DNA of 64,000 nucleotides from assembly GCF_021018895.1 (NCBI RefSeq), contig NC_079364.1:30349201-30413200 (forward strand), in the 5' to 3' direction. Shown piece after piece: positions 58,065 through 64,000 of the stretch. This DNA is from Seriola aureovittata. Lineage: Eukaryota > Chordata > Actinopteri > Carangiformes > Carangidae. Below the pieces are notes generated by a model. It saw only the letters and a list, made by a program, of their open reading frames with translations. It ran no database searches and was not told the origin of the DNA. The position numbers and the translations under genes are program-made. The first letter of the stretch is position 1; each line of letters begins with the position of its first letter.

Positions 58065-58690
58065 CATGGTGTAAAGTAAATAAGCATTTGAACAAAATAA
58101 AAAACTAAATCAATCAACTAATAAAAATCAAGTAAAATCACCAAAAGCTCTCTGATAATGAAAGTATGCTTTAAGAAGAGATTTAAAACAGGTCACTGAT
58201 TCTGCTGACCTGATTTCCTCAGGCAACTCGTTCCACAGCTTCAGGGCTCTGACTGAGAATGCTGCATCACCTCCAGTTTTCAGCCGCTTTTTGGTGACAG
58301 ATAAAAGATCTCTGCCTACATACTGATTCATGCGCAACTAAGGGATCAGATATAAGGCACGGAGAAAGGTCATAAGCAATTAGATATTACAAATCCATTC
58401 TAAAACATACTGGGAGCCAGTGCAAGGAGGCTAAAACTGGTGTGATGTGGCCACCTCTCTAGGATCTTGTTAAAAGTCTGTCGGCTGAGTTCAGTAGTTT
58501 TTGACATCATATGGGCAGTCATGTAGTGAACTCAGCATCAGTGGCTCTTACAAGTAGGTACATCTGTGTGTCATCTGCATAACAACGAATGGAAATACCA
58601 TCTCTATGGATGATATGTAACAGGGGAAGATGTACAGAGAAAATAAAATAGGCCCCGAAAGTGAACCCTGAGGGACACCATACTTGACAG
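58065..58690 (-). mobile_element. Degenerate L2/CR1-like LINE, 5'-truncated reverse transcriptase fragment
   Basis: On the minus strand, 58682-58632 encodes the RT motif GVPQGS..GPILFSLY. 58581-58570 encodes the catalytic YADD, followed by TQM, in a different frame, so at least one frameshift separates them. The 70-codon frame 58337-58128 is the characteristic LINE C-terminus (RLKTGGDAAFSVRALKLWNE). An AT-rich 3' region follows. Several stops and shifts make it inactive; the endonuclease and N-terminal RT are absent. Confidence 0.85.
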
Positions 58691-58862
58691 GAGTACAGAA
58701 CCTCCTGTTAAACAGGTCTGAAGAGAAAATTTTTAAAGCTGTTCCAGGTTTTCCTACCCAGTGCCTCAGCCTGTCTCAGCACTAAGGTCCAGAGGCTGGA
58801 CTAAAATTTTTCTGAAATGTTGTTTTCTACTGTTAAAAGCAACTGCTCGGACACATGGTTTT

Positions 58863-58881
58863 CAAAAAAAAAAAAAAAAAT
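58863..58881 (+). repeat. Poly(A) run
   Basis: About 18 A residues, not clearly attached to the LINE, which lies on the opposite strand. Confidence 0.85.
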
Positions 58882-58884
58882 AAG

Positions 58885-60030
58885 TAAAAGGTATCTTAGA
58901 GTTCATGCACCTGCAACTACACACTCGCAAAAAAGCCATTCCTCTGTCCTTGGCTGATGAAACACATTCAAGGTGCTTCAGTCTCCCGACAGCACAGCGG
59001 AGGGCGCGAGAGAGGCAGAGCTTCACAGAGAGTGAAGGAGTCGTGAGATGAGATGGATTTTTGTGTGTCTGACAGGTAACATCCAACCTGTTTTCTTCTC
59101 CGTCTCAGAGACAGTTGTGTCTGCCTCGGAGCGCTACTGTCAAGCTGATCTATGATGGAACCACTCTGACTTCCCTTCTTCATGTTAGCCTTATGGCACT
59201 ATTCACAGACAGTATGTTCAACACTCGAAGGGAAGCCCGTTGCTAAACCTGCTTCAGTTCTAGAGACAAGTGTTGCGCAGGACTCATACAGAGAGAAGTA
59301 TAAAATCCAGGATATTTTTCTCTAGTTCTCAGCAGACTGGGGTTTTAGAAAAGGTTAGCATAGGGTTAGAGTGTGCAGACATATGAAACTTATTTTACCA
59401 TCCAACATTATCATTGAAATGTTGCATTTACAAAGTAATCTCTCAATCAAAGGCTTAAGCTGTGGAAATGATCATGATTTCTGAGCTGCAAACTGAGAAT
59501 ATGACCAGGGTTCAACTTTTCAGAGACAGTGTTTTCAAATTTCATTATTGTATGATTGTGCATGTGAGTCTTTTGTGTATTCTGCTGTGGTTTTCCTAGT
59601 TTAATGTGACGCACAGCACAGTGCTGGCTGACTCCAAATGATTCACCTCAACTTCACAAGTGTAAGCAGCGTTCAAAACATTTCAAAACAGATGTAGGTG
59701 GTTGTTACAAGTGGAAATACGAGTTGCTGTGTAAAATGCAGAGGTGACAACTTGGATCAATAGCGTTAGCGCTAGTGCTGAGTGAACAGCGTTGTCGTCA
59801 TCAGACCACACACACGGGCCTCGCACGCACCCGTAGCAGCTTTCGCTATCTGACGGAGAGCACCGCTAGGGAAATGAGGCACTGTGAGTTTGTGTGTTGT
59901 GCACGTGTGTGCGGCAGAGAGAGAGAGACCTCAGAGCCCTGGGGATAGTGTGTCACATAAGCTCCATCACACGGCTGCTTTATTGGGCCTGGCATGGGTC
60001 AGACCCCTACTGTCATCTTCAAATATGCCC
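58885..60030. other. Intronic stretch with no recognised feature
   Basis: Unique sequence of moderate complexity. 59770-59880 is CpG-richer. No gene, TIR or SINE box was recognised. Confidence 0.45.
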
Positions 60031-60039
60031 GCCACCTGC

Positions 60040-60136
60040 TCACACACACACACACACATACACACAACCATGCACACACATCCATATGTGTACGCACTCA
60101 CCATACACACACACGCACACACACACACAACCATGC
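60040..60136 (+). repeat. (CA)n cluster, interrupted
   Basis: CA runs broken by TACA, CCATGCA and CATCCATATG units. They create long His/Thr-rich pseudo-ORFs that should be ignored. Confidence 0.94.
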
Positions 60137-60399
60137 ACACACGCTCATGCATACACAAACCAGCACACATGGCTTGCAAAGAATTCATCTGGTGTTTTCT
60201 TGTAATTGCAACAAAAACACCAAATCTGGACATGTCACGTTCATTTCCCAGGACCCCAGAGTGGAGGGCTAATTTCAAACAGCCTCCCCCCCTCACTCTG
60301 CAGACCTCTGTCCTTTTTTCTCCACCCGCCCCTTCTTCTTCTTCTTTTTCTCCTTTTTTTTTTCATCCTCTCATCTCAGAGGAAAAGAAAGGCAGTCTT

Positions 60400-60680
60400 T
60401 TATACAGCGGCCAGTTCTGCAGACGGTTATTTGCTTAAGAGAGGCAAAACTGACTGAAATTCTTTATTCGTCTACCCGGAGAGTGTTTGTGCCACTCTGC
60501 CTTCAGATTCCACATGTCTAAGATATACGCCCAGGCCTCGGTTCCAGCAACTCAGCCGCCAATAATATAAATTAGCAATGCAATAAGATTTGCAATGCCG
60601 CCACAATCAGCCCTGAATGCACACGCAAATCAGTCGCTTTCTGTGACTTTACAGATTCATTTTTTTCTCTTGATCATTTC
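60400..60680 (+). promoter_or_regulatory. Candidate non-coding regulatory block
   Basis: AATATAAATTAGCAATGCAA, GATTTGCAATGCCG, and CACGCAAATCAG (POU-type words) occur within 100 bp of complex sequence preceded by a pyrimidine tract. Confidence 0.4.
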
Positions 60681-60887
60681 AATACAATACGATTCAGCAC
60701 ATGATGCAGACGTGCTCTATATATGTGCATACTGTCCACACGGACGGTGTGTTGCGTTGTGTGTGTGTATACTTTGAACATTTTATGTGTTCATAGTCAT
60801 AGTTTTCAAGCACTGGAGACATATGAATCCACTCATTAGCTTCTTTTAACTTTTAAAAATCAGCTAATGTGTGTAAAAGTGAGATTG

Positions 60888-61014
60888 ATGTGTGTGTGTG
60901 TGCCCTTTTTTTTATTCCCCCTTCTTTTCATGAGCATAAGTATGGTTGTGTGTGTGTGTGTGACTGTGTGAATCAGTATGTGCATGTGTCTGTTCTGTTG
61001 TGTGCTTGCCTGCC

Positions 61015-61060
<46 letters not shown>

Positions 61061-61061
61061 C
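60888..61061 (+). repeat. (GT)n arrays
   Basis: Short GT runs near 60888 and 60944-60962 and a pure run at 61019-61057. They lie about 180 bp from the opposite-orientation CA array at 61243. Confidence 0.94.
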
Positions 61062-61242
61062 ATGTTCCCTGATGGAGATAAGTCTGAGTGGTTAGGAGGG
61101 AACAGATGTCAGCTGGTGTCGGCTGCCAGGAAGACTGAACAAAGCCAATCACGTTGCCTTCCTGTCCAAAACGCATGGCAGAGGGAGACCTGCATCTAAC
61201 AACAATTTGTGGCATTAACTCTGAGCATGCCACCCTGGCTGT

Positions 61243-61247
61243 ACACA

Positions 61248-61328
<81 letters not shown>

Positions 61329-61336
61329 ACACATAA
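61243..61336 (+). repeat. (CA)n array, about 90 bp
   Basis: A CA array with a single TACA interruption at each end. It is one of the longest UG tracts in the ZNF536 pre-mRNA. Confidence 0.97.
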
Positions 61337-61369
61337 ATATACACACCACCATCATCCTGTTTGGAATAA

Positions 61370-61620
61370 ATCTGGTAAACAACTGGTGGAGATATGAAAG
61401 ATTGCAGGGGGAACTAACAAAATGGCGTCTGTAATATGATCTGCCCTTGTTGCTACAGTAGCTTAATCATTCATAAGCCTGTACAATGGAGGGACTGGCT
61501 GGCATTACTGAGTCACTACCGGGGTCCTTTCTTCCTTTCTTTGAAAATGATTCTTTGCATCTTATCATTCATTAAATCACACGTTCAAAATGCTGTAAAT
61601 TATGTGTCGATTTTTTTATA
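61370..61620 (+). promoter_or_regulatory. Candidate non-coding regulatory block
   Basis: GCTTAATCATTCATAAGCC (an imperfect palindrome), ATTCATTAAATC and AATGGCG words in 250 bp without repeats. Confidence 0.4.
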
Positions 61621-61689
61621 TAAAAGAAAAAAAGAACTCAATGCTTCTACTGTCACATTATGTAATAATTGCAGTGTTACAATTGTCTA

Positions 61690-61835
61690 TTTGTCCAAAA
61701 TCTGTTATGACACTCTGCTGCTGCTGCTGATCTGTTACGTCGTAGTTTGCCTTACTCACGTCAATCATCTGCACAGAGAGCTACGTGGAGCACTCCTTGT
61801 CATACGGTGTCAATGACAATAAAGTTCACTTTAAC
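61690..61835 (+). repeat. Possible LINE 3'-end fragment
   Basis: The ending GTCAATGACAATAAAGTTCA resembles the ATGACAATAAAG-type 3' termini of fish non-LTR retrotransposons and includes a polyadenylation-like AATAAA at about 61818. CTGCTGCTGCTGAT precedes it. No RT motif is visible. Confidence 0.4.
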
Positions 61836-62034
61836 TCTCCCTCTCCTTTCCCTTTGTCTCTGTTTTAATATCTCCCTCTTATTCTCTCTCCATCAAACAC
61901 AGTGATATCAGGAGGAAGTGAGTAAGTTCACGCACTGGGATAAAAATGTAAAAGACAAATTTTGGATAACGCACAGATCGAAATTCTTTTTGAACATGAG
62001 AGTGAGAAAAACATGTTCACTGTGTATTTTAAAC

Positions 62035-62273
62035 CAGTGGTTTTCAGGGACCACCCGGCAGTCCACGAAGGGGTTCCTAGGGGTCCCAAGCAAAAAGGAG
62101 AATCATTTATTCAAGTAACACAATGACAGAATGTATGACTATTTTGGTTTTGAGTTTCAAACACTTTCTGTATTAAAACATCTAAAAGCAAGCTTATCAG
62201 ATGAGGGTTCATCACATCGTCTTAATTGTTTCAGTTTAGGGGTCGTTGATGTGAGTAGGTTTGAGAACCACTG
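62035..62273 (+). mobile_element. hAT-like non-autonomous transposon with near-intact target duplication
   Basis: Left CAGTGGTTTTCA and right end, CAGTGGTTCTCA in reverse complement, are the classic hAT (Charlie-type) terminal repeats. The flanking octamers TTTTAAAC and TCCTAAAC match at 6 of 8 positions, as expected for a decayed 8-bp duplication. It is 239 bp with no transposase. Confidence 0.82.
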
Positions 62274-62834
62274 TCCTAAACAACAAGGAGCAATGACAGG
62301 AGAGACTAACACAGCAACACATGCACACATACACAAAAACACAAAATAAAAAATGCAAACATATCCAAATTAAATCAGGACATATCTCATAAATGTCCAC
62401 CACCATTACAATTTTATTACACAAATGTAATTATACGTCCAGACAGAGCGGAGAATCTGGATTTGCTGATTCAAAATTCTCTAAAAACTGAGAGGAATGT
62501 GAAACCACACATTCCTCTTTGTCTCAAGCCTGAGTTTGATCTCAGTGACAGTCACACAAATGATGGGCAGAAAACTCCAGGACTGAACCGTCTCAGCCCA
62601 GATGCGGGGAGAGGGATAAAATGGTCAGATCTGGGGCTTAGATGTTGCTTTTGGGCTAATCAAGCTAAAACCAGAGCCACCTGAAATCTAAAGTCCTGCA
62701 GGTTCCATCTGATCCAGTTTGACCAGACTTTATCAGGAAGAAGACAGTCCCCCATGTCTCCACAGACACAAAAGTAGAAGAAGAAAAACAGCAAAGCAGA
62801 CACACTTAAGCATCCAAATATATATGTGTATATC

Positions 62835-62840
<6 letters not shown>
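62274..62840. other. Intronic stretch with no recognised feature
   Basis: Unique sequence with an imperfect inverted word (GAGGAATGTG...CACATTCCTC near 62490-62517, a hairpin-like pair). No gene or element is supported. Confidence 0.45.

Positions 62841-62845
<5 letters not shown>

Positions 62846-62931
<86 letters not shown>
62846..62931 (+). repeat. (TA)n-led (GT)n array, about 86 bp
   Basis: TATATATA leads into a pure GT array. The transcript carries it as CA repeats. Confidence 0.97.
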
Positions 62932-63089
62932 CAATCATCATGGCATCTTAGTCCTGACTGACAGATCCTTAGGGATTGTCTGTTACAAATCTGCTGACCT
63001 TTGACCTCCCCAATGAGTTGTAAAAACCACACTCCATTTCCCTTAAGACGTTAACAGCCTGCACAAGTGGTGAGCGCGCACATGTGAGA

Positions 63090-63175
63090 GTGTGTATGTG
63101 TGTGTGTGTGTGTGTGTGTGTTTGTCTCTGTCTATGTGTGCATGCCGTGTTTGTGTGTGTGTGTGTGCATGTGTG
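63090..63175 (+). repeat. (GT)n microsatellites
   Basis: GT runs at 63096-63121 and 63151-63176 separated by TCTCTGTCTATG. Confidence 0.93.
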
Positions 63176-63179
63176 TGGT

Positions 63180-63460
63180 GTAACCCTGAGGTTAAAGAGC
63201 AATCTGCAGCCAATTAAGCGCTTCACTAGGAGGGCCCTGCTTCCATAAATGAGAGGAATGCTCTACAAGCTTAAGAGAGGGGGACTTGACTCAGTGCTTT
63301 GGAAGCAGTATACAGTACATGTGTGAGTGTGTGTATGTGTGCGGTGGCTGTATGTCATGGCTCAGATGATTACATCGCAGGTTTGCGTGCTGGTAACAAT
63401 TAAGTGTCAGGGAGCTAATGTAAGAGTTTAAAAGTTCACTACAGACTGAGGACGGGGTTT
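63180..63460 (+). promoter_or_regulatory. Candidate non-coding regulatory block
   Basis: GCAGCCAATTAAGCGC, GATGATTACATCGCAGG and GTAACAATTAAGTGTC words occur in complex sequence between GT arrays. There is no repeat signature. Confidence 0.37.
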
Positions 63461-64000
63461 GAGAGCAGCAGGCCTCACCTACAGTTTACCACCCACAGAG
63501 CCAATCACAGCCAGTCGCTCCCAAACCTCTGAAGAACAACAGGTACGGAGGGTAAAAGTTTAATATAATGTTGATATGCATCAATGTGTTTTGACAAAAT
63601 TTAATTTAGAAAAGAAAAAAGGAAAGAAGAAAAGGCTGTCTGCACTCTGTCACTGCTCCTAAATGTTTATTTTCTCTTCAGCTGGATCCCTGGTTTAGAG
63701 GGAAGTGGATCGCTGTTGGTGCAGCTACTTTCCCCTCTCTGGAGGTCTGGTGTAACGTTGTACATATACACTGTGCATATGATGAGGGCGGATTCACGTA
63801 GTGGACTTTTGTTGTGGCTTTTTAGAGTTTTAGAGTTTGTGATGTCTGCTTTTTATATAAAACTGTAGGAAATGAGAATTAGCAAAAACATTGAGGCAAC
63901 CAATTAACGCTGTGTGTTGATCACTGATCATTTTACTGAAACGTGACGGAAAAAATCTGTTTATGTTTGAGTGTGACGCCTTCAGCTGAGTCAAGTCAGT
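63461..64000. other. Terminal stretch, no recognised feature
   Basis: Unique AT-leaning sequence with an A-rich patch near 63609-63632. No gene is supported to the end of the window. Confidence 0.45.

Noticed and set aside
59884..60438. 184-codon plus-strand ORF
   Set aside because: The middle is CA-repeat translation and the ends are low-complexity; no homology recognised.

Overview
The window looks like vertebrate nuclear DNA, most likely from a teleost fish, probably a percomorph-type genome. The evidence is one unmistakable vertebrate zinc-finger exon with consensus splice sites, very dense (CA/GT)n microsatellites, tRNA-derived SINEs with fish-type bodies, a decayed L2/CR1-like LINE and several short non-autonomous DNA transposons. 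There are no operons, Shine-Dalgarno sites or CRISPR arrays, and I found no rRNA or functional tRNA genes.

Only one protein-coding exon is supported. It lies on the minus strand at 6608-8916 and is the large first coding exon of ZNF536 (znf536). It encodes 769 complete codons plus one base, with seven C2H2 zinc fingers in a 2+2+2+1 arrangement. The start codon lies one base inside a strong splice acceptor, so essentially all of the 5' UTR is on upstream exon(s). The exon ends at a consensus CAG|GTAAG donor in phase 1. The later coding exons, which carry the remaining fingers in known orthologues, would lie to the left of the window. ZNF536 is known as a nuclear, brain-enriched transcriptional repressor that restrains retinoic-acid-driven neuronal differentiation.

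Layout. 1-6607 is the intron downstream of the exon. 6608-8916 is the exon. 8917-64000 appears to be one very large 5' intron (at least 55 kb) or intron plus upstream flank. I could not place any 5' non-coding exon or promoter with confidence. The intron holds many CA/GT arrays (several over 80 bp), G-rich and poly(A)/(T) tracts, and transposon relics. The relics include an inverted pair of ~480-500 bp MITEs (10929-11408 and 15563-16059), two SINEs plus a SINE/L2 tail, a hAT-like element with a near-intact 8-bp target duplication (62035-62273), DNA elements at 44118-44606 and 51431-52444, and a LINE fragment at 58065-58690. Between them lie many blocks of 150-500 bp of non-repetitive sequence carrying homeodomain-, POU- and E-box-type words. 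These are my candidates for conserved regulatory elements of ZNF536, but conservation cannot be tested from one sequence.

I found no new multi-gene biological system here. The more interesting points are structural or regulatory: candidate enhancer clusters, the inverted MITE pair, long UG tracts in the pre-mRNA, RNA G-quadruplex potential, a possible short ZNF536 isoform by donor read-through, and a composite inverted repeat shared by two places 37 kb apart.
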